DNA from: Prevotella sp. E9-3 | GTDB taxonomy: Bacteria; Bacteroidota; Bacteroidia; Bacteroidales; Bacteroidaceae | Length of the DNA stretch: 64,000 bases | Direction: 5' to 3' | Assembly: GCF_022024015.1 (NCBI RefSeq) | Contig: NZ_CP091786.1 | Location: 3,286,001 to 3,350,000, forward strand | Part shown: positions 18,671 to 28,184 of the stretch, piece after piece | Numbering within the stretch: position 1 is the first letter of the stretch | Layout: each line of letters starts with the position of its first letter | Position numbers and translations under genes: made by a program | Notes under the pieces: generated by a model | What the model was told of the DNA's origin: nothing | What the model saw: the letters and a program-made list of their open reading frames with translations, nothing else | Database searches by the model: none

Positions 18671-19393
18671 ATGCATCGTACTATTCGTAAATACAGCAGT
18701 CGCGAAGTGAGCGACGAACTCCTCAACCGTCTTCTGAACGAGGCGGCACGTACCCAGACCATGGGCAACCTACAACTGTATAGTGTGGTGGTCACCCGAT
18801 CACAGGAAATGAAAGAGCGTCTTGCTCCCGCCCATTTCAATCAGCCCATGGTGAAAGGAGCACCTGTGGTACTTACTATCTGTGCCGACTTCAACCGCAC
18901 CACCAAGTGGGCCAACTGCCGCAAGGCCGACCCTGGCTATGACAACCCACTGTCGTTTCTCAACGCGGCCACCGATGCCTTGCTCTATACGCAGACGCTC
19001 TGCAACCTGATGGAGGATGAAGGACTTGGCTATTGTTTTCTGGGCACCACCATCTACATGCCTCAGCAGATTATAGATATTCTCAAGTTACCACGGCTCA
19101 CCATGCCTGTGGCCACGCTCACCGTGGGATGGCCCGACGAGAATCCACCACTCACCGACCGTTTGCCGCTGGAGAGTTTCGTGCATAACGAGACCTATCA
19201 CGACTACTCACCGGCAGACATTGACACCTACTATACACCGAAGGAGCAACTGCCTGAGAACCAGCATTTCGTAGAAATCAACAACAAGGAGACGCTCGCC
19301 CAGGTGTTCACCGACCTCCGCTATACGCGAAAGGACAACGAGGCGCTCTCACAGTCGCTCCTCGAAACTCTGAAACGGCAGGGATTCATGTAA
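18671..19393 (+). CDS. Nitroreductase-family flavoprotein
   Basis: 240 residues. The start HRTIRKYSSREVSDELLNRLL is the conserved FMN-binding opening of NfsA/FRP-like nitroreductases, with LNAATDALLYTQTLCNLMEDEG and the GLGYCFLGT segment further on. Such enzymes use NAD(P)H to reduce flavins, quinones or nitro compounds in the cytoplasm; the physiological substrate is not evident. The extended C-terminus (YYTPKEQLPENQHFV... to the end) resembles that of NADPH-flavin oxidoreductases. It follows the Fur-family gene closely, which suggests metal- or redox-linked expression. Confidence 0.88.
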   Translation: MHRTIRKYSSREVSDELLNRLLNEAARTQTMGNLQLYSVVVTRSQEMKERLAPAHFNQPMVKGAPVVLTICADFNRTTKWANCRKADPGYDNPLSFLNAATDALLYTQTLCNLMEDEGLGYCFLGTTIYMPQQIIDILKLPRLTMPVATLTVGWPDENPPLTDRLPLESFVHNETYHDYSPADIDTYYTPKEQLPENQHFVEINNKETLAQVFTDLRYTRKDNEALSQSLLETLKRQGFM

Positions 19394-19445
19394 AAACAGA
19401 AAAAACAATAGACCCACAATTACTAACATAAAGCTACTTATCATT

Positions 19446-21932
19446 ATGAGGAAATTATTCTCCATACTCCTTCTTGCTCTTTTCATGAAAGCGCAAGCCC
19501 AGGTTTCATTTGGACAAGCCACTCTGTTGAACAACGATTGGCGTTTTCTACGCATCGACACCACTCGCAACATCAACGAGTCGGCCGATATGGCCTCGCC
19601 CAACTACGATGACAGCCGTTGGCGACGACTCAACCTTCCTCACGACTGGGGAGTAGAACAGCCCATGTCGCCCGATAAAGGGTCTTGCCAGGGTTATTTG
19701 CCTGGCGGTATCGGCTGGTATCGCAAATCACTGACCATTCCAGCCTCCGAGAAAGAAAATGAATGCATTTTTCTCTATTTTGAAGGAGCATACAACCATT
19801 CAGAGGTTTATGTAAACGGACAGCTCGTGGGCCGTCGTCCTTCTGGATTCGCTTCTTTCCTATACAACATCACCCCCTATCTTCATCAAGACGGGAAGAA
19901 TACCATCGCTGTGCGGATAGACCACTCTCAGGAGTTTGACTCTCGCTGGTACACGGGTTCGGGCATCAACCGCAACGTGTGGCTTGTTACCGCCCCAGAG
20001 GTTCACTTGGCTCAATGGGGATTGGCCTACCGACTGAAGAGTATCAACAAGAAAAAGGCAATCGTTGAGGTGGATATTGAGACCACCGACGACCGTAAGG
20101 ACAAATCAGCCGAACTGAAACTCCAAGCCTTTGTAGAAATGAAAGATGCTGAAGGCAACATTGTGGCCTCGACCAAAACCACTATTGGTTCTCAGCAGAA
20201 GAAAACGGTGACCATCACCGTGAAGAATCCTCATCGCTGGAATCTTGACGACCCGTATCTCTATAGTTTAGAGTGCAGAGTGAAAAGTGGAGAGTTTGCT
20301 ACCGCTCCGCAGAACACCTCACATAAAAAGGCCAATGAAACTACCACTGCGGTAGCAAACTCTAAACTCTACACTCTAAACTCTACACTAGACAAATCAA
20401 TTGTCTCTGTGGGCTTGCGAACCCTCACGTTCTCTCCCGACAAAGGTTTCGCCCTCAACGGGCAGTGGATGAAGGTGAAAGGTGTATGCGTGCACGACGA
20501 TGCCGGTGTGCTGGGCACTGCCGTTCCGAAAGAGGTGTGGCAACGCCGACTGCAAGAGCTGAAGGCGATGGGCGTGAACGCCATCCGACTGAGTCATAAT
20601 CCTCACATGCCTGAGTTCTACGACCTGTGCGACGAGTTGGGACTGCTGGTCATGGACGAAGCTTCCGATGAATGGGAGTTTCCCAAACGTAAATGGATGA
20701 AGGGATGGAATCAGGGCAAACCGGAGTTCCAAGGCACATACACCTATTTCGAAGAATGGATAGACCGTGACGTGGCCGATATGGTGCGCCGCGACCGCAA
20801 CCACCCTTCTGTATTCCTGTGGAGCATCGGCAATGAGGTGGACTATCCCAACGACCCCTACTCTCACCCCGTGCTGAATGGCGACAAGAGCATGACTCAA
20901 CCTATCTACGGTGGCTACAAGCCCGATCAGCCTAATGCCGAACGTATCGGTCGCATCGCTCAGCGACTGGCCAAGATAGTGAAGGAGATAGACGCTTCAC
21001 GTCCTACTACTGGTGCACTGGCCGGTGTGGTGATGTCGAACGAGACTGCCTATCCATCGGCCATCGACGTGGTGGGATACAACTATACGGAAAGTCGCTA
21101 TCAGGAGGATCACGAGAAATATCCGAAACGCGTGATCTATGGCTCTGAGAACCGCCATGACTTGCCGGCATGGAAGGCAGTGAGAGACAATGAGCATATC
21201 TTCGGACAGTTCCTCTGGACAGGTATCGACTATCTGGGCGAGAGCGGTCCTTGGCCTGCACGTGGTTCATCGGCAGGACTTCTCGACCTTGCCGGACAGC
21301 GCAAGCCAATGGGCTGGTATCGTGCTGCCCTATGGAGCGAACAGCCCACATGCTATATAGGTACCGTTCCGGGAAAGTACGTACATCCCTATGCCACTGA
21401 TTTCTGGAACTATGAGGAAGGACAGCCAATACGTGTACTGTGCTATACCAATGCTACCTCTGCCCGTCTTCTGCTGAACGGGAAGCCCGTAGGTGGTGAG
21501 CCTCAACGCGATATGGATACGGACATTTTATACTGGGACATTGACTACCAGCCAGGAACCCTACGTTGCGAAGCCGACAATGGTGCCAGTTACGAGATAG
21601 AAACGTTCGGACGTCCTTACGCCTTGAAGGTCACTACCGACTCCGTAACACATATCTTTGTAGAGGTGGTAGATGAACAGGGACGAGTGGTGAAAACTGC
21701 CGACAACATGGTAACACTCTCGCTTGAAGGTGCCCGACTGCTGGGCATGGAGAACGGAAACATGACAGAGCAGCCTGCCATTATGGGACGCTCAGATCGC
21801 CGCAACCGAGGCCTTTCACTTCGTGTACACCAAGGCAGACTGGTGGCCTACTTCCGTCCCAACGCTGAAGGGAAAGCACTCAACATCCACGCCACCTCGC
21901 CCTTCCTACTCCCATTCAACACCGCGAAATAA
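19446..21932 (+). CDS. Glycoside hydrolase family 2 (beta-galactosidase-like), exported
   Basis: 828 residues with a signal peptide ending FMKAQAQ. Order: N-terminal sugar-binding domain (about 25-190), immunoglobulin-like domain (about 195-340), TIM barrel (about 345-640) with acid/base E464 in SIGNEV and probable nucleophile E568 in YGSENRHD, then C-terminal beta domains of the DUF4982/GH2 C5 type. It should remove a terminal beta-linked sugar from plant or host glycans in the periplasm or at the surface; specificity is not readable. The Ig-like domain contains an inserted segment (codons 274-315) made of a 125-bp DNA palindrome at 20265-20389, which adds about 42 low-complexity residues without breaking the frame. 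Confidence 0.9.
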   Translation: MRKLFSILLLALFMKAQAQVSFGQATLLNNDWRFLRIDTTRNINESADMASPNYDDSRWRRLNLPHDWGVEQPMSPDKGSCQGYLPGGIGWYRKSLTIPASEKENECIFLYFEGAYNHSEVYVNGQLVGRRPSGFASFLYNITPYLHQDGKNTIAVRIDHSQEFDSRWYTGSGINRNVWLVTAPEVHLAQWGLAYRLKSINKKKAIVEVDIETTDDRKDKSAELKLQAFVEMKDAEGNIVASTKTTIGSQQKKTVTITVKNPHRWNLDDPYLYSLECRVKSGEFATAPQNTSHKKANETTTAVANSKLYTLNSTLDKSIVSVGLRTLTFSPDKGFALNGQWMKVKGVCVHDDAGVLGTAVPKEVWQRRLQELKAMGVNAIRLSHNPHMPEFYDLCDELGLLVMDEASDEWEFPKRKWMKGWNQGKPEFQGTYTYFEEWIDRDVADMVRRDRNHPSVFLWSIGNEVDYPNDPYSHPVLNGDKSMTQPIYGGYKPDQPNAERIGRIAQRLAKIVKEIDASRPTTGALAGVVMSNETAYPSAIDVVGYNYTESRYQEDHEKYPKRVIYGSENRHDLPAWKAVRDNEHIFGQFLWTGIDYLGESGPWPARGSSAGLLDLAGQRKPMGWYRAALWSEQPTCYIGTVPGKYVHPYATDFWNYEEGQPIRVLCYTNATSARLLLNGKPVGGEPQRDMDTDILYWDIDYQPGTLRCEADNGASYEIETFGRPYALKVTTDSVTHIFVEVVDEQGRVVKTADNMVTLSLEGARLLGMENGNMTEQPAIMGRSDRRNRGLSLRVHQGRLVAYFRPNAEGKALNIHATSPFLLPFNTAK
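20265..20389. repeat. In-frame palindromic insertion inside the GH2 gene
   Basis: Arms 20265-20305 and 20349-20389 are 41-nt inverted repeats with 7 mismatches; the inner 15 nt (AGAGTTTGCTACCGC) pair perfectly around a 43-nt loop. The right arm is built from heptads such as AAACTCT and ACACTCT. The element encodes about 42 Ser/Thr/Asn/Lys-rich residues that have no counterpart in a normal GH2 Ig-like domain. Confidence 0.75.
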
Positions 21933-21957
21933 AGACACGTATTATTAACAAACAAAT

Positions 21958-22011
21958 CACCTGATTCTTAAAGTTCCTTGTTTTTAGAACTAAAAGAATC
22001 AGGTGTTTATT
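21958..22011. terminator. Bidirectional terminator between GH2 and blaR1 genes
   Basis: CACCTGATTCTT (21958-21969) pairs with AAGAATCAGGTG (21994-22005), extended by a partly paired inner stem, and is followed by TTTATTTT. It separates two convergent genes. Confidence 0.8.
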
Positions 22012-22043
22012 TTGATTGAGAGAGAGTTTCTTAATTCAGTCGC

Positions 22044-23273
22044 TTAATTCAGCCTAAATGATATAGGTACAGTAAACTTCACACGCACGGGCTGTCCTTT
22101 CTGCATACCAGGTTTCCATTTAGGCATGGCCTTAACCACACGAACAGCCTCGGCATCAAGGTATTTATTTACAGCATGAACGACTTTGGGTCCGCTGACG
22201 GTACCGTCCTTCTCTACAATGAACTGAACCAACACACGACCTTGAACCTTTTTCTTCAGAGCCTTCACCGGGTATTTGACGTTCGAGGCTATAAACTTCA
22301 TCAGTTCAGGGAACTCAGGCATCTGCTCCACAACGTCAAGGGGCTCGTCAGGCTCTACACTTTCTACGTTGACCACTGGTACCACAGGTGGTTTTTCATC
22401 GGTATAAACATAGTCGTTTACGGTTTCAGCATTCAGGGCTAAAGCAACGCCCACAATGGGCAGGAGTGCGAGCAATTTCAGCATGCTGGCACGGTTTGAT
22501 TTCTTATTGAGCATCATATTTATGCGGTTTTTAAGGGTACTGTGACTAATTCCGTTAACTACTGAGTACCCACAGTGAGCAACGGCTTTTTGGATAAGCA
22601 GATACTGATACTGGCGCATATTGATGCCTTGAGAGAGTACCGCTGCATCGGCTTCATACTCGTGGATGGCACGCAAATCCTGGCGCAACATCCACATAGC
22701 AGGATTGAACCATTGCAGGGCTGTAAGAGAATCAACGAGGATGAGATCAATCGAATGACGATGACGGATATGTCCCCGTTCATGGGCAAGTATGGAGGCA
22801 TCATGGGCCTCATAGTCACTTTGAGAGAGTACGATATAGTGCATCCAACTGAAAGGCGACACATCGCCTTTGGCCACACAGATCACGGTTCCGTCGGTCT
22901 GCGGATGCTGTTCACTGCGGCGTATCAGCAGCCACACCCGGAACAAGCCATACAGGGTATGACCTAAGGTGGCCATCATGCCGATAAAGAAGACCACGAT
23001 TAAGATTGTATGCCAGAGCGATAATTGATCACCATCTGCCACCATCATTTTCAGTTGACCGAGGCTTATATCAGCTTTTGAACCTTCCACAACAATTGTT
23101 TGGTGGATAGTGATCACACACAGCGGCAACAGGAAAGAAGCGATGGCCGTCATCAGCAGTACCACGCGGTTTAGGCAATGGAACGTTTCGCGACTCAGCA
23201 TCAGACGGTAGAACATGTAGAACACTGCCAACAGTGTTGCTACTTTCAAATCGTATGTCAGGAACTCTATCAT
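22044..23273 (-). CDS. BlaR1/MecR1-type M56 metallopeptidase with C-terminal TonB domain
   Basis: 409 residues. Three or four membrane segments in the first 280 residues surround an M56 zinc-protease site, HERGH in ILAHERGHIRHRHSIDL, with the downstream EYEADAAVL zinc-ligand region. The C-terminal 80 residues (KYPVKALKKKVQGRVLVQFIVEKDG ... FTVPISFRLN) are a TonB C-terminal domain, as is common in Bacteroidetes homologues, in place of a penicillin-binding sensor. BlaR1 proteins sense an envelope signal and trigger cleavage of the paired BlaI repressor, encoded 20 bp upstream. The signal here is unlikely to be a beta-lactam; no beta-lactamase gene is near. Confidence 0.9.
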   Translation of the reverse strand: MIEFLTYDLKVATLLAVFYMFYRLMLSRETFHCLNRVVLLMTAIASFLLPLCVITIHQTIVVEGSKADISLGQLKMMVADGDQLSLWHTILIVVFFIGMMATLGHTLYGLFRVWLLIRRSEQHPQTDGTVICVAKGDVSPFSWMHYIVLSQSDYEAHDASILAHERGHIRHRHSIDLILVDSLTALQWFNPAMWMLRQDLRAIHEYEADAAVLSQGINMRQYQYLLIQKAVAHCGYSVVNGISHSTLKNRINMMLNKKSNRASMLKLLALLPIVGVALALNAETVNDYVYTDEKPPVVPVVNVESVEPDEPLDVVEQMPEFPELMKFIASNVKYPVKALKKKVQGRVLVQFIVEKDGTVSGPKVVHAVNKYLDAEAVRVVKAMPKWKPGMQKGQPVRVKFTVPISFRLN

Positions 23274-23293
23274 ACCCTTTAATTATGTTCTTC

Positions 23294-23653
23294 TTATTTA
23301 TTGTTTTCTATTTTCTCAATCAGTTCACGCAATTCATCCACAGAAATTTTCTCTTCCTTGACAAAGCAGGAAACGGCGCTCAGGTAGGAATCGTCAAAAT
23401 AGTTCTTGATAATACCCGTCAGACTGCTACGGCCGTACTCTTTTTCAGTCACGGTGGGGAAATACTGGTAGGACGTGCCAAACTGCTTATGATCGAGAAA
23501 GCCTTTCTTCTCAAGGATGCGCACCGTCGTCGATAGTGTATTAAAGTGCGGACGAGGCTCGTCGTAATATTCCAAGAGCTCCTTCACGAACATAGGACCA
23601 TGCTGCCAGTAGAGGTCCATGATTTCCTTTTCTTTCGTGGTTAATCGTTTCAT
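23294..23653 (-). CDS. BlaI/MecI-family transcriptional repressor
   Basis: I start at the ATG at 23653 (MKRLTTKEKEIMDLYW), 119 residues, rather than 13 codons earlier, because homologues begin there. The winged helix spans about 1-75 (NTLSTTVRILEKKGFL is the recognition region); the C-terminus is the dimerisation and cleavage part. It is the partner of the M56 protein encoded just downstream. Two 17-bp palindromes at 23723-23762 next to its -7 box are the probable self-regulatory operator. Confidence 0.9.
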   Translation of the reverse strand: MKRLTTKEKEIMDLYWQHGPMFVKELLEYYDEPRPHFNTLSTTVRILEKKGFLDHKQFGTSYQYFPTVTEKEYGRSSLTGIIKNYFDDSYLSAVSCFVKEEKISVDELRELIEKIENNK

Positions 23654-23715
23654 TTCTTTGTTTTTAGTTAATTGTTCACTAACGCTTTCCATGCGCCAGT
23701 ATCTGTATCCGCTTG

Positions 23716-23762
23716 CAAATATAACTAAACATTTTAGTTTGATACAACTAATTCGTTTAGTT
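23716..23762 (-). promoter_or_regulatory. blaI promoter with two BlaI-type palindromic operators
   Basis: The reverse strand carries a -7 box TATATTTG (23723..23716). Directly upstream are AACTAAA-CAT-TTTAGTT (23723-23739, perfect) and AACTAAT-TCG-TTTAGTT (23746-23762, one mismatch), 23 bp apart start to start. The first overlaps the -7 box, so a bound repressor would block polymerase. A further half-site may lie near 23772-23785, towards the divergent fhs gene. Confidence 0.7.
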
Positions 23763-23841
23763 TTTAAAGAAAATTAATTAGTTTGTACGCTATTTCTTAG
23801 TTATTCACACAACATACAGGCTTCATGTGGAAAAATATTCG

Positions 23842-23849
23842 TACCTTTG
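23842..23849 (+). promoter_or_regulatory. -7 box of fhs
   Basis: TACCTTTG on the forward strand, 25 nt before the fhs ATG. No certain -33 partner. Confidence 0.55.
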
Positions 23850-23874
23850 CGCCGTCTTACCAAAATGCTAGACT

Positions 23875-25551
23875 ATGAAGACAGATATTCAGATAGCACG
23901 TGAGTGTAGCTTGAAGCACATTAACGAAATTGCCACCCAAATTGGCATCCCCCACGAAGAAATTGAACCCTATGGCCGTTACATGGCGAAGGTGCCTCTT
24001 CGATTTATTGACGAAGAGAAAGTAAAAAAGAGCCGTTTAATCCTGGTAACGGCTATCAGTCCCACGAAAGCTGGTATCGGAAAGACAACCGTCAGCATTG
24101 GCTTAGCCATGGGACTGAACAAAATAGGCAAGAAAGCTATTGTAGCCTTACGCGAACCCTCTTTGGGCCCTTGTTTTGGTATCAAAGGCGGTGCTGCCGG
24201 TGGCGGATATGCACAGGTGTTGCCAATGGAGAAAATCAACCTTCATTTCACTGGAGATTTTCACGCTGTGACCTCAGCTCACAACACAATCAGTGCCTTG
24301 CTCGACAATTATCTATACCATCACAGGAAGGATGGTTTCTCCCTACGTGAAATATATTGGAAACGTGTTCTTGACGTCAACGATCGTGCCCTGCGCAATG
24401 TGGTGACAGGACTGCGTGGCGATGGTGTCGTTTCGGAAACAGGATTCGACATCACTCCTGCCTCTGAACTGATGGCCATTCTCTGTTTAGCCACCAGCGA
24501 AGAGGACTTGCAGCGCCGTATAGAAAACATCGTTCTTGGCATCACCGCAGAAGGGAAACCTTTCAGGGTGCGCGACCTTGGCGTAGCCGGGGCTATCACC
24601 GTACTGATGCGCGATGCTCTGATGCCCAACCTCGTTCAGACTACCGAGAACACGCCTGCCTTCATTCATGGCGGACCGTTTGCCAACATTGCCCACGGCT
24701 GCAGCAGTGTGCTGGCTACAAAGATGGCAATGAGCTACGGCGACTATGTGGTGACAGAAGCTGGTTTCGGTGCCGACCTTGGAGCTGAGAAATTCTTCGA
24801 CATCAAATGCCGTAAGGCCGGACTACAGCCGCGACTGGTAGTCATTGTAGCCACCACGCAGAGTCTGAAGATGCATGGCGGCGTTGAGTTGGAACAGATC
24901 AAAGAGCCTAATATGGAGGGACTGCGTGAAGGACTGAAGAACCTGAACCGTCATATACACAACATGCAAGGCTTTGGACAACCTGTAGTGGTGACGCTGA
25001 ACCGATATGATACCGACCACGATGAGGAGATCGAAGTGGTACGCCGTAACTGTGAGGACCTGGGCGTGGGCTTTGCCGTCAACGAGGCTTTCCTGCATGG
25101 CGGCGACGGAGCTGTAGAACTCGCTCAGAAGGTTGTCGATACCATCGAACGCATTCAGCCGTTACCCATTAACTTTGTCTATCCTGAGAACGACACTATC
25201 GAAAACAAGATAGAAAAGGTGTGCAAGCGCATCTATGGTGCTGCCGCCGTAGAATTTACGAAAACCGGCAAAAAGAAGTTGGAGTCAATCCGCACGCTCT
25301 TTGCCGACGATGAAAGCATTCGCCACTACCCTATCTGCATCGCCAAGACACAATATTCATTCTCGGCCGACTCCACACGCTATGGTTCGCCTGAGGGCTT
25401 TACCATCCGCATTCGTGATGTTATTCTGAACTGTGGCAGTGAGATTGTGGTGGCCATTGCCGGCGATATGCTGCGCATGCCAGGACTGCCTACCAGTCCA
25501 CAGGCTGAGCGTATCACCATCGTCAATGGCGAGATAGAAGGTCTATCATAG
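23875..25551 (+). CDS. fhs: Formate-tetrahydrofolate ligase
   Basis: 558 residues, full family length. The enzyme joins formate to tetrahydrofolate using ATP, giving 10-formyl-THF for one-carbon metabolism. The P-loop is at residues 62-72 ([11 protein letters not shown]; many homologues have E where I is seen before the final GKTT). Other signatures are [24 protein letters not shown] in two parts, the [13 protein letters not shown] stretch and [17 protein letters not shown]. It stands alone between the blaI operator region and a strong terminator. Confidence 0.96.
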   Translation: MKTDIQIARECSLKHINEIATQIGIPHEEIEPYGRYMAKVPLRFIDEEKVKKSRLILVTAISPTKAGIGKTTVSIGLAMGLNKIGKKAIVALREPSLGPCFGIKGGAAGGGYAQVLPMEKINLHFTGDFHAVTSAHNTISALLDNYLYHHRKDGFSLREIYWKRVLDVNDRALRNVVTGLRGDGVVSETGFDITPASELMAILCLATSEEDLQRRIENIVLGITAEGKPFRVRDLGVAGAITVLMRDALMPNLVQTTENTPAFIHGGPFANIAHGCSSVLATKMAMSYGDYVVTEAGFGADLGAEKFFDIKCRKAGLQPRLVVIVATTQSLKMHGGVELEQIKEPNMEGLREGLKNLNRHIHNMQGFGQPVVVTLNRYDTDHDEEIEVVRRNCEDLGVGFAVNEAFLHGGDGAVELAQKVVDTIERIQPLPINFVYPENDTIENKIEKVCKRIYGAAAVEFTKTGKKKLESIRTLFADDESIRHYPICIAKTQYSFSADSTRYGSPEGFTIRIRDVILNCGSEIVVAIAGDMLRMPGLPTSPQAERITIVNGEIEGLS

Positions 25552-25610
25552 AATCAGCAACATTTCTACCCTATCACAAAAGGATTAGCATTCCTTCTTA
25601 CCTATCACAA

Positions 25611-25656
25611 AAGAAACAGCGGAAAATCAACGCTTTAAGATTTTCCGCTGTTTCTT
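25611..25656. terminator. Bidirectional terminator between fhs and the MFS gene
   Basis: An 18-bp stem, AAGAAACAGCGGAAAATC (25611-25628) with its complement at 25639-25656, ends two convergent genes. A 13-bp direct repeat (CCTATCACAAAAG) lies just before it at about 25570 and 25601. Confidence 0.85.
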
Positions 25657-25676
25657 TATGAATATAATATGCCCGG

Positions 25677-27125
25677 TTATTCAACAACCACGGGCTTATA
25701 CTTCGGTACGAGGGCTTTCATTATGCACCAGCCAATGAGATAGGCAACGGCACAGAACGAGAACACAATCATATAAGCAGCAGGCTTAGCTTCAAAACCA
25801 AAGAAGGTGAAAGCAGAGCCTTGAGCGGCAGCCCAGTCAAAGAACTCGCCTGAGGTAAGGTTGATGGCATAAGAGCCCAAACCACCAGCCATCGAGCCAA
25901 TACCGGTAATGGTACCAATCGTTGACTTTGGGAACATATCACCAATAGTAGAGAAGAGGTTGGCACTCCATGCCTGATGACCTGCACCCAGCAAACCGAT
26001 AAGGATAGCCGGCCACCAAGGACTGTAAGCGCCCAAAGGCTGAGCCAACAAGCCCAACAGGGGGAAGAAGGCGAAGATAAGCATAGCACGCATACGTCCC
26101 AGATAAGGGTTCATTCCACGGGTCTCAACGAAATATTTCGGCAGGTAACCGCCACCAATTGAGAGTACGGTAACAATGGCATAGAGCGTAAAGATAAGTG
26201 CGATACCCATACCCGAATCACTGGTATAGCCATACTGGTCACTGAAATAGGCTGGTGCCCAGAACAGGAAGAACCACCACACACCATCAGTCATCAGTTT
26301 ACCAATAATGAACGACCATGTCTGCTTGAATGTGAAACAACGCCAGAACGAGATAGCTTCCTCTGTCTTAGCCTCTTGCTTGTTCTGCACTTCTGCAATG
26401 TCATTATCTTGCTCAATATAGTTCAGCTCGGCCTGATTCACATGAGGACTTTGATGGGGCTTTTCATAAAGCCATATCCACAATCCCATCCAAACGAATC
26501 CTAACATACCGATAATGATAAAGGCCATTTCCCATCCCCATGCACGGGCCAGCAATGGAATAGTGGCAGGAGCAGCCAAAGCGCCTACCGATGCACCGCT
26601 GTTGAAGATAGAAGTAGAGAATGCACGGTCTTTCTTTGGAAAATACTCGGCCGTCACCTTGATAGCAGCAGGGAAGTTGCCCGCCTCACCTAATGCCAGA
26701 ATCATACGGCAACCTAAGAACAGATACATTGAGATGGTGGCCAAGGCCACAGCAGCATCGCCTGTCAGTTGTCCAAGTTCTGCTATCGACTGGTAGCCTT
26801 CCATTTCCATGGCCACCCATCCGCAACCGGCATGCATACAGGCGCCCAGCGACCACACAAAGATGGCAATCAGATAGCCTTTCTTCGTGCCCATCCAGTC
26901 GATAAACTTACCTGCAAAGAGGTTAGCAATGGCATAGAAGATAGAGAAATAGGCAGTAATCTTACCATAGTTGGCATCAGTCCAGTGAAATTCCGGAGCA
27001 ATGAAGTCTTTCCATGTCAGCGACAGCACCTGACGGTCCATGTAGTTGACCGTCGTAGCTAAAAAGAGTAATCCGCAGATAACCCAGCGAAAATTACTCA
27101 TCTTTGTAGTTTGTACAGGTGTCAT
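25677..27125 (-). CDS. MFS transporter, hexuronate (ExuT) type
   Basis: 482 residues, about 12 membrane segments. The opening RWVICGLLFLATTVNYMDRQVL and the LGEAGNFPAAIKVTAEYFPKK segment are typical of the anion:cation symporter branch that takes up hexuronates (ExuT, GudP). It probably brings galacturonate, glucuronate or an unsaturated uronate into the cytoplasm. The next gene upstream is KduI, which acts on 5-keto-4-deoxyuronate, supporting that substrate class. The methionine at residue 9 is an alternative start. Confidence 0.88.
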   Translation of the reverse strand: MTPVQTTKMSNFRWVICGLLFLATTVNYMDRQVLSLTWKDFIAPEFHWTDANYGKITAYFSIFYAIANLFAGKFIDWMGTKKGYLIAIFVWSLGACMHAGCGWVAMEMEGYQSIAELGQLTGDAAVALATISMYLFLGCRMILALGEAGNFPAAIKVTAEYFPKKDRAFSTSIFNSGASVGALAAPATIPLLARAWGWEMAFIIIGMLGFVWMGLWIWLYEKPHQSPHVNQAELNYIEQDNDIAEVQNKQEAKTEEAISFWRCFTFKQTWSFIIGKLMTDGVWWFFLFWAPAYFSDQYGYTSDSGMGIALIFTLYAIVTVLSIGGGYLPKYFVETRGMNPYLGRMRAMLIFAFFPLLGLLAQPLGAYSPWWPAILIGLLGAGHQAWSANLFSTIGDMFPKSTIGTITGIGSMAGGLGSYAINLTSGEFFDWAAAQGSAFTFFGFEAKPAAYMIVFSFCAVAYLIGWCIMKALVPKYKPVVVE

Positions 27126-27145
27126 AATCAGGAGACGTGAGTCTT

Positions 27146-28135
27146 TTACTTGATATCGATTACAGGAATTTCATCCTTGTCGTTATAATACAGGTTCTCA
27201 CCGGCCATACCCCAAATAAAGGTATAATAATAGGTACCAGCAGCAGCGTGGATGCTCCACTCAGGACTCATGATAGCCTGCTCGTTGTGCAGCCATACCA
27301 CACGGCTTTCCTCGGGCTGTCCCATAATGTGGGCAATGGTCTGTTTCTCAGGAAGATTGAAATAATAGTAGGCCTCAATGCGACGTCCATGAGTGTGAGG
27401 AGGCATCGTGTTCCAGGCAGCACCAGGATTCAACTGAGTGAGTCCTAACTGCAACTGACAGGGGCCTTCTTCCAGTACATCGTTCACAATAAGTTTATAG
27501 ACGGTGCGGTTATTACACTCCTCAGTGGTGCCTACAGGTCCCCATACTGCTGCCTTCAGCGAGCCTTTACGGCCGTCGAGGGTAATCCACTGGGTCTTAT
27601 AGTGCTGATGGGCAGTGGCAGAGTTCAGATAGAACTTTGCAGGTTTTGCCGCATCCTTCGAACGGAACAGCACCTCCTTGTTTACATCGATAGAATTTCC
27701 TTTCTTATCCTTGCCAAGATGGCCACGACCTATATAAAGTGCCTCTTTGGGTGAAAGAGCATATTCCTTGCCGTCAACAATCACTACGCCATCGCCCTCG
27801 CCGCAGTTCACCACACCGAGCTCACGGTTGTAGAGGAAATACTTATCCTTGATGGTCTTGTCAACATCGAGGCCCAATTCCAGGAAGTTCTCCAATTTCA
27901 GGGTTTTGTTCACTGGCATGGCGCCACCGAAGATAAAACGGTCGTAGTGTGAGTAGGTCAGATGAATCTTATCGGCCTCCATCACTTTCTCCATTACGAA
28001 ACGGTCACGAAGGGTCTTAGTGTCGTAGTGCTTCACATCCTCAGGATGGCAAGCAGTCTGAAACTTCACGTCCTGCTGAGCCTGGGCAGTGAATGCTGCT
28101 GCCAGCAGTGTCAAGGAAATAAATGCTTTTTTCAT
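27146..28135 (-). CDS. kduI: 5-keto-4-deoxyuronate isomerase (KduI) with an N-terminal signal peptide
   Basis: 329 residues. From about residue 25 it follows Kdu[40 protein letters not shown], and the cupin metal site [15 protein letters not shown] with the later [17 protein letters not shown]. KduI converts 4-deoxy-L-threo-5-hexosulose uronate to 3-deoxy-D-glycero-2,5-hexodiulosonate in pectin/alginate-type uronate breakdown. Ordinary KduI is about 278 residues and cytoplasmic; this one has an extra [20 protein letters not shown], a clean signal peptide, which implies a periplasmic enzyme. It lies between the IIC gene and the MFS gene, all leftward. Confidence 0.92.
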   Translation of the reverse strand: MKKAFISLTLLAAAFTAQAQQDVKFQTACHPEDVKHYDTKTLRDRFVMEKVMEADKIHLTYSHYDRFIFGGAMPVNKTLKLENFLELGLDVDKTIKDKYFLYNRELGVVNCGEGDGVVIVDGKEYALSPKEALYIGRGHLGKDKKGNSIDVNKEVLFRSKDAAKPAKFYLNSATAHQHYKTQWITLDGRKGSLKAAVWGPVGTTEECNNRTVYKLIVNDVLEEGPCQLQLGLTQLNPGAAWNTMPPHTHGRRIEAYYYFNLPEKQTIAHIMGQPEESRVVWLHNEQAIMSPEWSIHAAAGTYYYTFIWGMAGENLYYNDKDEIPVIDIK

Positions 28136-28184
28136 ATCGATAGTTTATTAGTTATTTCTGAAAAATCAAAGTTGTTGGATCTGA

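Noticed and set aside
22044..23273. Beta-lactam resistance module
   Set aside because: BlaR1/BlaI types are present, but the penicillin-binding sensor is replaced by a TonB domain and no beta-lactamase or PBP2a gene is near.
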